Origin: Plantago major
Lineage: Eukaryota > Streptophyta > Magnoliopsida > Lamiales > Plantaginaceae
Direction: 5' to 3'
NCBI GenBank assembly: GCA_026545765.1
Contig: CM048842.1
Span: 248,001-312,000 of the forward strand
Length of the DNA stretch: 64,000 nucleotides
The position numbers and the translations under genes were made by a program. Below are positions 1 to 10,809 of this stretch, piece after piece. A model generated the notes under the pieces. It searched no databases. It saw only the letters and a program-made list of their open reading frames with translations, and was not told where the DNA came from. How positions within the stretch are numbered: the stretch's first letter is position 1; every line of letters starts with the position of its first letter.

Positions 1-1075
1 TATCACTCTCGGACATCCTAGGAAAGGAAAAGCAATATCGTAAGCTTTAAGATGGCGGTCAGAGGTTGTTTATGTATATTAAAGTGGCGATTCAAAGCCA
101 AAACCATGGCTTTACTCGCAGCTTAGTTCGGAGTTAGTACTACGCTTATTCGGTGTTAGTCAACATCAAGTACGTATTGGTTATCAACTATACTACACAT
201 CATAAGCATACATCCGAGTAACTTGAAGATGAAAGACAACAGAGATAATTTAATCATAAGACGAGACAAGTAAACTTACTTGGACTCGGATGATTAGAAA
301 GAAGTGACTCGACAGATCACGCTTGAACCGCTTTGCTCGCTTCGGATTCTTGGTAGTTGCTTGGATGTACTCTAATGCAAAAATTCTCTCTCTAAACAAT
401 GAGAAATGAACTACCAACCCTCTATTTATAGAGGGCCATATTGGGAACTCCAACCGTCGCGATTTTTCGGATTTAATCTCCACCGTCGATCAAAAACCAT
501 CCAACGGTATAGTACAATTATACCAAGTGAAATGACGAATGGGTACAACAAATTTACCTCTTGAATAGATGAATACAACAACTCTCCCTCTCTCGGACGA
601 CAGACAACATGAGAGCGCCGGAGTATCATCTTCTCGGACGCCTAGCGGCTTACCAGCCCAATGTAACTTGTCCACACAAGGAACCTCGTATACTCGAGCG
701 ATTATCCTTCGGACCTTCCCACGACCACTGAGGTTAGTTCGGACGGAACACGCACCTATGGTCCGCCACCGTAGCTCATCAAAGGTACACTACCTAAGTT
801 CGGGGCCTAAGACTTAGTCTCCGCTACAAATACCCTTTTTTTCTTTTTTCTTCACTTCGTTGCCTTTCGGACCTAGTCCCTCGGACGACGACGATGTTTT
901 AGAAAAAGAAAAAAGGGGGGGGGGGGAGAGACTAAGTCAATGGCCACGCGAAGTACGGAGTACACCTTTTTTCAACAAAATCGAAACGGATTGGACTGAA
1001 GAACGGATTCTCTCCCTCAAAACAGCTTCCCAAACCAATAGTTCCACAACTATCTTCTACTAAGATACTTGGAAA
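1..1075. repeat. Repeat-derived DNA, probably part of an LTR retroelement (minus strand)
   Basis: No plant gene was recognised here. On the minus strand a good TATA box (within 418-435) is followed by a CT/GA-rich leader and a possible splice donor near 275, which looks like a retroelement LTR or promoter running off the left edge. The short ORFs have no recognisable domains. A G-run lies at 915-926 beside an A-rich tract. Element boundaries and TSDs could not be found, so the family is not assigned. Confidence 0.35.
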
Positions 1076-2114
1076 CTCGGGGGACATATGTTGATACGGA
1101 AATATGTCCAATCCGTCATAAAGGACCTAGGAACGAATCCAAAGGCGTCCTAAGTCATCCAAAGGATCCGAGGCACTTTAGTCCGAGCTAATGGTCCGAT
1201 CCAGGCAAACCATCCATGGTCCGATCCACCCTAAAAGAAGGGGACAAAGGATTTGGACCTGCAAGGCCCGACTCGGAACCATAGGTCCGACCCACCTTGG
1301 TCCGGGCCTCTCTGGGAAAAGAGCATAGTGCTAAGTCAGTACCCTCTCCGACCCACGGACTCCGGTCCGGATGTCGACTCAGATCCAGCATGACCGTCTC
1401 TTAAAGCAACCAAGCAAGTGGGCACCAAAGAGTGAGGCATCCGAACCCAGGAGCCCCGAATCGGAAGAGTTGGACAGGTAGGAGAACTCCCTCACTGGCA
1501 CAGTCTTGTCCGGATCAGCATCCTGCCGACCTTCCGAACAGGACCTCGGCGGACTCACATCCTCAAGAACTCTCCCAATAATGACCAAACTACCCCTAAA
1601 GCCCAAGATGGCATGGGCTAAAGCTTCATTATTGGGCTATGGGCCTCATCTTAGCATTGGTGGCTCAATCCTAGCCGTACACATGGCGCAATCCTAGCAA
1701 GCCCTCCCTTTCTCAAGGGAAACCTATAAATATGGGCATATCCTCACATTGCAAAGTAAGTGAAGTCTTCTTCCTGGACTCTTACCTTCTCAACCATTAT
1801 ACATAGTTGATCTTCAGTCACTCTCGAGTAAAGTCTCATCCCGGTTTGACATTTAGCAAACCGGGCACTAACCCCCCCCCCCCCCCCCCACTCAAGTGTG
1901 CAGGTCCTTACCGAAGTAGTTGGTCGCTGGTTCTTACGCCTCGGCCCTCACCTAGCAAGGAGCCTCTTACCTTGGCACCCATTGGAAGAGTTAAATAAAT
2001 CTAAGTAGTTGGGGGAGTTGAACCCTCAACAAAGTAGAAGAAAAATTTTCTATTCAAGGGGTATAAAGTTGAAATTAATGTCAAATAGAATGCCATAAGT
2101 TGAATTCGGGACGG
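1076..2114 (+). repeat. LTR-like repeat region with promoter and C-run
   Basis: This moderately GC-rich stretch has no recognisable protein. It carries a TATA box (about 1724-1731, ctataaatatg) and repeated TCCGA/GGTCCGA words, and a run of about 18 C at 1871-1888. TGTTGATACGG at 1088 could be an LTR start, but no matching end with a TSD was found. The last 15 bases before the LINE (gggacggagta) resemble a Stowaway MITE end. A degenerate Gypsy-type LTR is the best guess. Confidence 0.3.
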
Positions 2115-2126
2115 AGTATAAGTATT
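2115..2126. repeat. LINE target-site duplication, left copy
   Basis: The sequence agtataagtatt is repeated exactly at 10798-10809, on the other side of the LINE. It directly abuts the poly(A) tail (T-run), as expected for target-primed reverse transcription. Confidence 0.88.
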
Positions 2127-2190
2127 TTTTTTTTTTTTTTTGAGGAAATACTTGATTTCATTACTGGTAAAAAAAGTACAGGAATCAGGC

Positions 2191-2932
2191 TCAAAAGGGC
2201 AAATCTGAAGTGCCATCCAAGTCTCTAACTACAGCCTTTGAAAGATCATGGGCTACCGAGTTCGCAGAACGAAAAACATGTTTGAACAAAATTTGATGAA
2301 AAAAACTAACAGAATGCTTTATCTCGTCAATAAAATGGCCTGCAGTAGAAAGGCACACAGCTTCCAAATTAATAGCCTGTACCACAGATTTGCAATCACT
2401 TTCAATGATGATGTCTTGCCATCCAGCTGAACGCGCCATATCAACAGCTTGCACCACAGCCAAAGTTTCAGCTATCTCTGGATTAGTAGTGTGACTGACT
2501 AACCTCTGTAACCAACGTAGCACGTCACCTGTAGCGTCCCGAGCAATGATCCCCAATCCAGCCGAAGTCTGTGCCGCGAACAGGGATGCATCAACATTTA
2601 TCTTAATTGTCGTCCCAGCTGGTGGATGCCATTGCGATGCTGATTCAGGTGGTCGCGGAGAGGATAAGAGAGATTGAGCCTCCTTAAATCCTTGGAGGTA
2701 CGCAACAGCAAATAGCAGCAACTCCTGTGGATCTTCTTGCTTTTTGTCATGTAACAGCTTGTTACGGGCATGCCAAATACACCAGCACACGCACACAAAG
2801 AAATTGAACTGATCAGCAGTAAGTACCTGTTTAACAGAAGATATCCATTCCCACACATCAGATTGATCATTAAAAAGTGCATGGGAAGGCCAATCAGATA
2901 GCGCCCACACCACTCTTGCAAAGTGACAGAAC
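2191..2932 (-). pseudogene. LINE ORF2, RNase H domain (C-terminal piece)
   Basis: This is the C-terminal part of the LINE polyprotein. It has an RNase H fold with the acidic residues in place: NVDAS, AETLA, ESDCKS and a final VAHDLSK. It is separated from the zf-RVT part by the LTR element at 2933-4767. Removing that element and one TSD copy (agaac) puts the two parts back in the same frame and restores a normal zinc-binding pattern (CPFC...H...C). The stop codon at 2191 is about 50 bases from the poly(A) tail. It is a retrotransposon remnant, not a host gene. Confidence 0.88.
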
Positions 2933-3079
2933 TGTTAGAAGTATAATAGAATTATGATTCCTTAATGTTGGTAATTAAAAGTATAATTGAAATAAGATTC
3001 CTTATTGATATCTAGTTATACATACTTGTATATATATGCGATTGATGAATGAGAAGAAACAGGGAAAATAATTATTTCA
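2933..3079 (+). repeat. 5' LTR of the nested Copia-type element
   Basis: It is 147 bp, TG...CA bounded, preceded by TSD agaac and followed directly by the Met-tRNA-type primer-binding site. It differs from the 3' LTR at five transition sites. Confidence 0.93.
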
Positions 3080-4481
3080 TGATATCAGAGCCATGTAAGT
3101 CTCCAACGAGCATTGGTCCTGCCTCTCCTCTTTTCTTTCTTCCGCACTAAAATTTCTCTGATTTTTTCCCTCAATGCAATCAATCTGATTGCCCTTGCCA
3201 TTCTCTCTTTCTTCTCTTTTCTCCAATTTCACCTTATCTCTCCAGCGCCTCCACGCGTGCTCCCCTTCCTCCTCTAGTCACGCTTCACTGGGACCCTAGC
3301 CGCCATGCTTTTCTCCGGCCTCCTACTTGCTTCACCTCCCAATTCGCATCAACGGCTTCCACCGCTTCCGCCTCTCTCAGCGCTTCACATCTCTTCTCCT
3401 CCACGCGATCGAGTCGCTTTCTTCTTCGTGGTGAATTCCTCGGCCAGTCTTCCTCCTTTGATTACGCAATGATTTCTCTTCTTCTTATGCGGTTGAGCCT
3501 CTTTCTTCTCCGCATCTCTCTCATTGCGTTTTCTCCACGCTATCGCCTTCCTCGAGCAATTTGCCTTTTCTTCTTCTTTCTTCCTGTAGCAATGGTGACT
3601 TCGACAAAGACGTTTGGAAAGGTTCTTATACTTGAATCCGATCTCCACCGTCCACAATGTAGATTCGTGTGTTAGCTACCTGGTCAAATTCTCGTATGCG
3701 ATCCAACTACCGAGTGGCGGGACACGTCGTTTTCTCACGATCATGTGCAGCTTTACTACATCTGGCTTTCTTCTTTCTTCTTTCTTGGCTACAGCAATGG
3801 CACCCATAGTTGTCTCTGTGCCTCCTCCATGATTCTGCCCATCCTCTCTGGTCACCTCCTCTCTTCGCCTCTCCAAATTGATCGGCCGCCCCTCTCCCGC
3901 CCTCTACGCCGGCGAGCCTCTTCCATCTCCGGCCTACTTCGATTTCTATAATCGAATTTTCCTTCTCCATGCAATATTTTCTTTTTCTTTCTTTCCTCAT
4001 CATCAACCTCTTCTGCTCAAGTTGTTGTTGAATCTTCGTCAGCCTCTGTGTGGTCTTATATCCTCTCTACCTATTCTGGGTGTCTCTCTATATGTCTGCT
4101 CTGGGTGCTTAAGTTCTTTCTTCTTCCGTTGTCATCTCGTCTTCTTTGTCCCATCTGGTTCTTCTCTCTCCTAACTTTCCCGTCTCGTATGTCGGCATGA
4201 CTTCTGGTACCTCACCTGAGGTTACGACCTCCTTCCACCCGACTCTTGCAGACTCGAGCACTTCAGTGGGGTTGGGTCCCAAATTTGGAACCTCCTTGTC
4301 CATACCCGACTGCCCCTTGGTATCGCCCATCGTCCGGTCCATCTCAGCAAGTTGGTCTTCTTGGATCTCACCCACAGCAAGCCCATAGGGCTATTGGACC
4401 TTTTGCTTCGCCTGCTCTCATACAACATCAACGTAGCACGTCATGGATGAAATCTGTCGAGTCTTAACTATGAGTCGACGT

Positions 4482-4574
4482 TTCACCAAAGGACTTTCAC
4501 AAGTATTGTTTGACGTTTTTCGGAACAATCTCAACGTTCATCAACCTCCCGTTTCGACTGAGGGGGAGTGTTAG
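4482..4574 (+). pseudogene. Remnant of Copia pol C-terminus
   Basis: An open frame reads FTKGLSQVLFDVFRNNL and ends in a stop inside the 3' LTR. This FTKGL...F...R..L tail, ending at the polypurine tract and the first bases of the LTR, is the usual C-terminus of plant Copia polyproteins. gag, integrase, reverse transcriptase and the rest of RNase H are missing, so the element is a deletion derivative of an autonomous Copia. Confidence 0.8.
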
Positions 4575-4715
4575 AAGTATAATAGAATTATGATTCCTTA
4601 ATGTTGGTAATTAGAAGTGTAATTGGAATAAGATTCCTTATTGATATCTAGTTATACATACTTGTATATGTATGTGATTGATGAATGAGAAGAAACAGGG
4701 AAAATAATTATTTCA
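4569..4715 (+). repeat. 3' LTR of the nested Copia-type element
   Basis: This is the second 147-bp LTR copy, preceded by the polypurine tract. Its normal end (TTCA at 4712-4715) is not followed by the TSD but by an inverted copy of the LTR start. Confidence 0.93.
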
Positions 4716-4767
4716 ATACTTCTAATTACCAACATTAAGGAATCATAATTCTATTATACTTCTAACA
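4716..4767 (-). repeat. Inverted copy of the LTR start, at the right end of the element
   Basis: The reverse complement of this stretch matches the first 52 bases of the LTR, with one or two mismatches to each LTR. At the two sites where the LTRs differ it agrees with the 3' LTR at one and the 5' LTR at the other. It ends ...CTAACA exactly at TSD agaac. Confidence 0.9.
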
Positions 4768-4772
4768 AGAAC

Positions 4773-5900
4773 TTAAAAGTATGAATAATATTCTCCACAT
4801 GATCAGAACAGAAAGGACACAGAGACTCAACATTCATCTTCCGTTTAATTAAATTCTGTAGTACCGGAAGCCCATTATGCAAAACTCTCCAAAGAAACAC
4901 ACGTACTTTACTAGGGACCTTCAAAGACCACACAAAGTTCCAATTTCTTGCCACATTAGTAGACGAGGCTGCAGTAAAAGGGGCAGCCCTTAATTTTTTC
5001 AAATCTCGTGCAACATAATACGCCGTTTTGACCGAATAATACCCGTTATTAGAGAAGAACCAACGACGGGTATCAATGCCATTAGGAGTACCAACTGGAA
5101 TCTGTAAAATACAATCAACGTCTTCTTTCCAAAACACAATATTCAACAACTCTTCATTCCAACCCCTCCCATCCGGCTGTAAAAAATTAGAAACATCAAT
5201 ATCTCCTAGATGGTATAAATCTGGTGTTATAGGCTTGCGGCAGTGAGGTCTAGGTATCCAATTTCCTTTCCAAACACTAACCTGCTCTCCATTACCAATT
5301 CGCCAAATGAGACCATGCCTAACCATATCAATAGAACCAAAAATACCCATCCAAGTGAAGGATGCATTAGGATTATAAATAGCATCAAGGATGTGACAAT
5401 TAGGAAAGTACTTGGCCTTTAGGACCCGACTGAGAAGAGACTCGGGGTTTTGAAGAATTCGCCACACTTGTTTACCCAACATAGCCAAGTTGAAAGCGCT
5501 AAGGTCCCTAAACCCCATACCACCATCTCGCTTACTTTCACACAAGGTATCCCAATTAACCCAGTGAATCTTATCTTTAGTCCCAACACCCCACCAGAAC
5601 TTGGAAATAATGGATTCAAGTTCATGCAGAAGATACTCAGGTAATTTAAAACAACCCATAACATAGGTAGGAATAGACTGGAACACAGACTTAATTAACA
5701 CCTCCTTGCCGGCTTTAGATAAATGCTTCTCCCTGAAGCCTTGTGTTTTAGCCCAATGTCTCTCTCTAAGCCAACTAAAGACTTCCCTCTTCGACTTACC
5801 CATCTCCGTAGGGAGCCCAAGATACTTCTCATGTCTATCCACAACACTAACAGGCAAGACTCCCAACTTCCTCCACCCTCTCCCTACTTGCATTTCTACT
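4773..5900 (-). pseudogene. LINE ORF2, RT C-terminal and zf-RVT region
   Basis: This frame continues the reverse transcriptase after a frameshift near 5880. It reads KYLGLPTEMGKSK, then the KAGKEVLIKSVFQSIPTYVM block typical of plant LINE ORF2, then a zf-RVT domain (WSLKVPSKVRVFLWR and CPFC). It is cut at 4772 by the nested LTR element. The extension of this frame to 6106 is out of phase with the RT core and is not real coding sequence. Confidence 0.88.
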
Positions 5901-7637
5901 AAAAACCACCGTCGACTTATCAATATTAATAACTTGACCGGAAGCAATACTATACTTATGTAAGATGTCATTAACCTCAATTGCGGACTCACGAGTGGCA
6001 TCACAAAAAATAAGCGTATCATCAGCAAACAAAAGATGAGATATACTCGGAGCAGTAGGACTGACAGACACACCACGCAAAGCACCATGACTCGTAGCAT
6101 CAGCAATCAAAGAACTAAAAGCCTCAGTGCAAAAAAGAAACAAATAAGGGGATAAGGGGTCCCCTTGACGTAAACCTCTCTCAGGCTGGATAGGGCCAAA
6201 AATTTCACCATTAAGTCTAATAGAATAAGAGACTGTTCTCACACAAAGCATAATCAGATGGATAAAAGTATGCTCAAAACCTAATCTATGCAACGCACGC
6301 TCAAGAAACAGCCACTCAACTCGATCATAAGCTTTACTCATATCTAACTTCAAAGCCATAAATACATCCTTGCCTTTTGTTTTTCTTTTAAGAAAATGGT
6401 TAACTTCGTAAGAAACTAAAACATTATCAGTGATTAACCTATTAAGCACAAAAGCAGATTGGGTCTCAGCTATGATTTTATGCATGTGGGGCTTGAGTCT
6501 ATTAGTAATAGCTTTGGAAGCTATTTTGAAAATTACATTACTCAAGCTGATCGGTCGAAAATGGGTTATCAACTCTGGTGCTTTGCATTTTGGTATGAGT
6601 ATAATATGAGTGTAGTTCAGTCTAGGGTTCAGCTCATGCTTATTCAGAATATTAAGCACACATTGTACCATACTACGACCAATAATATGCCAAAATTTTT
6701 GATAGAAAAGGGCAGGCATACAATCAGGACCGGGGGATTTGGTGGGAAACATATCAAAGAGCGCATTTCTTACCTCGTCAGATGTGAATCGTCTGGAAAG
6801 ATCCTGGTTGACTGACTGATCCACCTTCGATTTCATAGTCCTCAACACATCCTCAATCACTTGCTCATCCGGCTGAATACTCGAAAAAATCCCATGGAAG
6901 TACTCCATCGCAATCCCACCCATATCACTGAGCTCCTGTTGTAACACCCCATTCGAATCTTTTAGTCCAGAAATCAAATTCTGCTTAGCCCTTTTCGATG
7001 CTTGAGAATGGAAGAACTTAGTATTGCGATCGCCCTCCGCCAACCACTGTGTTTTGGCCCGCTGTCTCCAGAGAGATTCTTCTCTATCAAGCATTTCTTC
7101 CAAATCTAACTTCAATCTTCTTTCTTTCTCTTTTGCATCCGCAGTATAAGGCCCAGACTGGATCTGCTCTAGTTCTCCATTAAGTTTTCGGATCTCAGCC
7201 TTGACATTTGGGTAATTCCTTTTACTCCAATTCATCAACCCCATGGTACAGGACTCAAGGTTTTCAAAGAATTCAAGATCGGCATCCCACGAATCATGAA
7301 TTACTTTTTGGCAGCTGTCAGTTGAGCAAAGCCAGATAGCTTCGAACCGAAATAGGTTTTTCCGACGAACAGGGGCTGACCGCTGAGGAGAGAGGACAGC
7401 GAGGATAGGCTGATGATCGGAGCGGCGTACTATAAGATGGGAGATTTGGGCGGTTGGAAAAATGTTCTTCCAGCTAGAATTGGCAACAGCTCTATCCAAC
7501 CGCTCTTTAGTGTTGTGTGGGATTTCTCGGTTATTGGTCCAGGTATAGGGGTATCCAATAAATCCTAAGTCAATCAGATCGTTGTGAGTCAACGTTTCGC
7601 GAAAATCCCGCAACCTCCACTCCGGTGTGGGAACCAC
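5870..7637 (-). pseudogene. LINE ORF2, reverse transcriptase core
   Basis: The frame covers the end of the endonuclease (DLGFIGYPYTWTNNR), a linker and the reverse transcriptase. RT blocks seen include SPGPDCMPALFYQKFW, ILIPKC, FRPISLSNVIFKIASK, the LDMSKAYDRVEW catalytic block, the RQGDPLSPYLF block and HLLFADDTLIF with the FADD catalytic pair intact. The frame breaks near 5880. At the other end it is out of register with the endonuclease N-terminus. The catalytic motifs are intact, but the gene as a whole is inactive. Confidence 0.93.
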
Positions 7638-7639
7638 TC

Positions 7640-8029
7640 TCTATGTGAAAAATTACCCAACTCTTTCAATAAACGCCAAGTACGTTTCCTGTAAGAAGTA
7701 TCCGGCTCGCCATAGAAACCCGTAAATCTCCAAATAATATAACTATCAGGAAGCTGAATATTAGCATCAATATGATTCTTACTAAAACTCAAAATGGTGA
7801 CCGACGTACTTTTATCCCAAAGAAGTGCCAACCTTCCTGAACGACCAAAAGCAGCAACACCTAAGCCAAACACATTAAACTGACTACGTAAATTGTCAAA
7901 CCCATGATTATCAAGCTTTGTTTCCATGAGAAAGACAACGTTGGGGGCGAAATCTCGGATGAGATCTCCAAGAGCACGAACTGTCCAAAGGTTCCCCAAG
8001 CCTGACAGTTCCAGCTTAAGCAACTCATT
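7640..8029 (-). pseudogene. LINE ORF2, endonuclease (EEP) N-terminal part
   Basis: The frame begins LSGLGNLWTVRALGDL and contains VVFLMETKLD, with the catalytic Glu of APE-like LINE endonucleases. It then breaks near 7640 after LGNFSHREWF. The expected block around a GDFN motif is missing, and the next part (EWRLRDFRETL) is in another frame. A small deletion with a frameshift therefore removed part of the active site. The start codon of ORF2 is degenerate. Confidence 0.82.
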
Positions 8030-8807
8030 GGGATAGGCGGGGTTGCATAACAACCTCCGCCTCTGGTAAGTACATAGATGACCCCTCATCAAGTTTCAGC
8101 TTCTTCTTACGATACGCATCATTCTCCTTATCTCCCTTTTCCACCCTCGGATCCTTAATAATTTTATTCTTACTACTCGATGGACGACCACGCTTTTTCT
8201 GCGGTCCAACAGAAATTAAGCTGCTGGCATAGTTGGAATTAGACTGAAGGGGACTCCTGGGTTTCTGATACCTTTTAGGTTTCGGTCTTTGGGTTACAGG
8301 TGGGTTAGAGGGCAAGAGATTGGCCTTATGTTTCAGATGGGCTAGGAAAGTGTTTCTGGTTTTTTCCATAAAATTAAGCGCTAGTGCTGGGTAGTGGATT
8401 ATTGGGCCAGTAGGTAGTACGGGTGTAAATATTGATGGGGCTTCAGCAAAGTTGGGTTGTTGGGTTATGGCTAAAGGTAATTGGTCAGTTTGTTGGGAGT
8501 GGGAAGGGGACATTGGAATGGGCTTAGATTGAGTAATAGCAACAGGGTCAATAATCATCAAGCTAGAATCAGTGGGTTTGGGCTTGACAATTGGACTAAT
8601 CTGACCATCCACGGATTCCCAAGAATTAGGAGCAGAAGGAATCAATTCCATACCTGTACACAAATAATTCTCATCATCAGTCAACAATATCGCCTTTCCT
8701 TTTTCCTTTCCCGAAATTCCGCTAATAGTTTGTAACAACTCCCCCTCACTTGAATGCAGATTCTTTTTTCCCAAATCCAGCTTCGATTTTTCCATTTCCT
8801 TACCAAC
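8025..8807 (-). pseudogene. LINE ORF1, C-terminal linker region
   Basis: This is a low-complexity, Ser/Pro/Lys-rich C-terminal half of ORF1 ending at 8025, overlapping the start of the endonuclease region by a few bases. Removing the solo LTR and one TSD copy joins it in frame to the CCHC-containing half at 10064-10785. No catalytic domain is expected here. Confidence 0.7.
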
Positions 8808-10063
8808 TGTAGCAACTAAAATTGCACAAATAAAATTTTATTGATTTGATGAGTGCGGGTACAATTCTCTATTACGATCCTCTGATTCTAGTCTTCTAAT
8901 GCGGCGAACTTGGATCTTCAAAGTCTTCGCTTTAGGATTTTATGACTTCAAGGTCGAGGAAACGATAATTCGGGAGCTTCTTGGCTTAATCTCGAATCAA
9001 ACCGGGAACTTGGAGGTGTTTGAGAAGCGAACGATAACGAACTTCTTGAAGGATGGATGAACTCCACGAAGAACGCTTCTAGATCATCACATAATTTGGC
9101 CTTTGATCTTCTGTAGATGAAGTTTGGCCTCCGGGAAACGTTTCTTCAAGGGCTTTTCAGTTTGATCTTGAATCTAACGTCGCTTTTGGCTTGAATTTGA
9201 TGAAGAACTTCAAGAACTTTGTTCGGACTTCTTCATGGCTTTTGGATTTTGATCTTCGTATAGAGGGAGTTTGTCATTCGGAAACGTTTCTTCAAGGGCT
9301 TCTCAGCTTGATCTTGGATCGAACGTTGCTTTTGGCTTGAATTTGATGAAGAACTTCAAGAACTCTGTTCGGGCTTCTTCAGGACTTTTGGATTTTGATC
9401 TTCCTTTGCGGCGGTTGATCTTCCAATATCGTTTCTCCAAGTGTGCGAGGACTTCTTCTTGGATCAAACGAAGGTTTTGCTTCAGTTGCCGGAAGAACTT
9501 CTTGAATGCTCCTTCGAACTTTAAAGCCGGATCTTGAGAGGATGAGAGGATTTGTGGGCACTTGCTATTCTCTTCTTCACTTCTTCACTTCTTATTCTTA
9601 TTCTTCTTCCAATTTGATGGACGACCTCTATTTATAAATGTGGAAAGGATGGAAATCCATTTTTTGAAGAGGGGTAAGGATGGAAATCCATTTTTTTAAA
9701 GCTTTTTCTTTTCTTGAATAATTGCATCACATTTACGATGTGTCGCGATCCCATTGGTCGAATTATCTCCTTCTTCATGTCTTGATTTAATTGGAAGTAT
9801 GCATTTTGACATCATCCTTTTAACGTGGCGATATTTGATCGGCTTTAAACTTTTCGAGTATTCACATCGTTTTTAATGCAAAGTAATCGAAAATACTCCA
9901 TATTTTGTACGTGGCGCAATTTGATAGGCCATAAATGGAGCGTATTAAAATCGATTAATATACCATACTATTTTGGAATAGAATTTGGTAAAATTCCAAT
10001 TAAATACGGTAAATCAAATTTAATGATTTTAATAATTTATTCGACACATTTTGCGTGTCTACA
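8808..10063 (+). mobile_element. Solo LTR, probably Gypsy type, inserted in LINE ORF1
   Basis: This 1,256-bp block starts TGTAGCAAC and ends GTGTCTACA. It is flanked by a perfect 5-bp TSD, ccaac, at 8803-8807 and 10064-10068. No primer-binding site, polypurine tract or pol sequence is present, as expected after LTR-LTR recombination. A TATA box (ctatttataaatg, about 9629-9641) on the plus strand gives the orientation. Inside, about 140 bp is duplicated in tandem with a period near 146 bp (about 9130-9265 and 9276-9410). The short ORFs in the block are not genes. Confidence 0.9.
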
Positions 10064-10785
10064 CCAACATCTTGCTGTCGAATTCCCGTTTGTACCCCTG
10101 GAGTACTGGAAGTTGAAGTTTGTATCCCGGGCTGATTGGACCACAAACCACTGCCGGGAGAAGTAGAACTCTGTAGCCGGCTAATAGTTCGATTAAGACT
10201 TCCTCGCACAACCTTGGACTGGTTAAGACTAATGCGTGCGCGAAGCCAGTCACCATAAGCTAACTTATCGGTCGGTACATCTCCTGATGGGTGAGCAATG
10301 TCCAAACAATTACTACAATCCTTCACCAAATGCCCAATTACACCGCAAAAGTAGCAAAAGTTCGGTAACCTCTCATAAGCAATATGAACTCGAATTTCCT
10401 GCCCCGCAGGTCCTGTAATTTGTATCATACGCCGCAAAGGTTTAGTAATGTCAATATGTACCCGAAACCGCAGGATATCACCAATGACACTTTTTTCCGG
10501 CGAATTCTCCATCTCCAAGAAAGATCCCATAGCGTTCCCTAAAACTTCAGCCATTGCCTCATGCATCAAAGTGAAAGGGAGTCCAGTAGCATGAACAAAG
10601 AACACAGACTCATTAAGGGGTATAGTAGTCGGGTCATCATTAGCCTCTAATTCACGAAATACAACAAGATTCTTGTCAAATGCCCATGGACCTCTCCACA
10701 TAATACGTTGTTTCTCCACAACATGACCAAATTGGACTAGAATGCGATCCTCCCCAATTTTTTGCATCGTAACTGGTCGCACCAT
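10064..10785 (-). pseudogene. LINE ORF1, DUF4283 and CCHC zinc knuckle
   Basis: The open frame has the DUF4283 block (RILVQFGHVVEKQRIMWRGP, FDKNLVVFRE) and a retroviral-type zinc knuckle, CYFCGVIGHLVKDC. This is the usual ORF1 layout of plant L1-type LINEs, an RNA-binding chaperone-like protein. The start of the domain is lost through 5' truncation at 10797, and the frame runs into the solo LTR at 10063. Confidence 0.88.
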
Positions 10786-10797
10786 ATTCTATAATGA

Positions 10798-10809
10798 AGT
10801 ATAAGTATT
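10798..10809. repeat. LINE target-site duplication, right copy
   Basis: This is an exact copy of 2115-2126. It marks the 5' (right-hand) boundary of the minus-strand LINE, 12 bases beyond the first in-frame ATG of the truncated ORF1. Confidence 0.88.

Larger units (their letters stand above)
2933..4767 (+). mobile_element. Non-autonomous (internally deleted) Copia-type LTR retrotransposon with an aberrant right end
   Basis: Two 147-bp direct repeats (2933-3079 and 4569-4715), each starting TGTTAG and ending TTCA, enclose about 1.5 kb. A primer-binding site complementary to initiator Met-tRNA (tgatatcagagcc, 3080 on) follows the first LTR, and a polypurine tract (gactgagggggag) precedes the second. 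The only coding trace is the end of Copia pol (4482-4574). The LTRs differ at 5 of 147 positions, all transitions, so the insertion is not recent. Beyond the 3' LTR, 4716-4767 is an inverted copy of the LTR's first about 52 bases. The 5-bp TSD agaac (2928-2932 and 4768-4772) lies outside this extension. The host is the LINE. Confidence 0.92.
2125..10797 (-). mobile_element. 5'-truncated L1-type LINE retrotransposon carrying two nested LTR insertions
   Basis: Reading leftwards on the minus strand the element holds the end of ORF1 (DUF4283 plus CCHC knuckle), an endonuclease domain, reverse transcriptase, a zf-RVT domain, RNase H and a poly(A) tail (T-run at 2125-2141 on the plus strand). It is flanked by a perfect 12-bp direct repeat (agtataagtatt) at 2115-2126 and 10798-10809; the last two bases of the left copy may belong to the T-run. 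The 5' end falls inside ORF1, so this is a classic 5'-truncated integrant. Two younger elements, 2933-4767 and 8808-10063, interrupt it without losing LINE bases. Frameshifts near 7640 and 5880 show that ORF2 is dead. Confidence 0.93.

Noticed and set aside
418..435. Palindromic ccctctatttatagaggg as a transcription-factor operator
   Set aside because: It is more simply a TATA box inside an LTR-like promoter that happens to be symmetric; no second copy supports a binding site.
3469..4467. Several ORFs of 60-100 codons inside the Copia-type element
   Set aside because: They overlap on both strands, have CT-rich low-complexity composition and no gag or pol motifs, except the short pol tail reported separately.
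6459..6815. Plus-strand ORF of 118 codons
   Set aside because: It is the antisense shadow of the LINE reverse transcriptase and matches no family.
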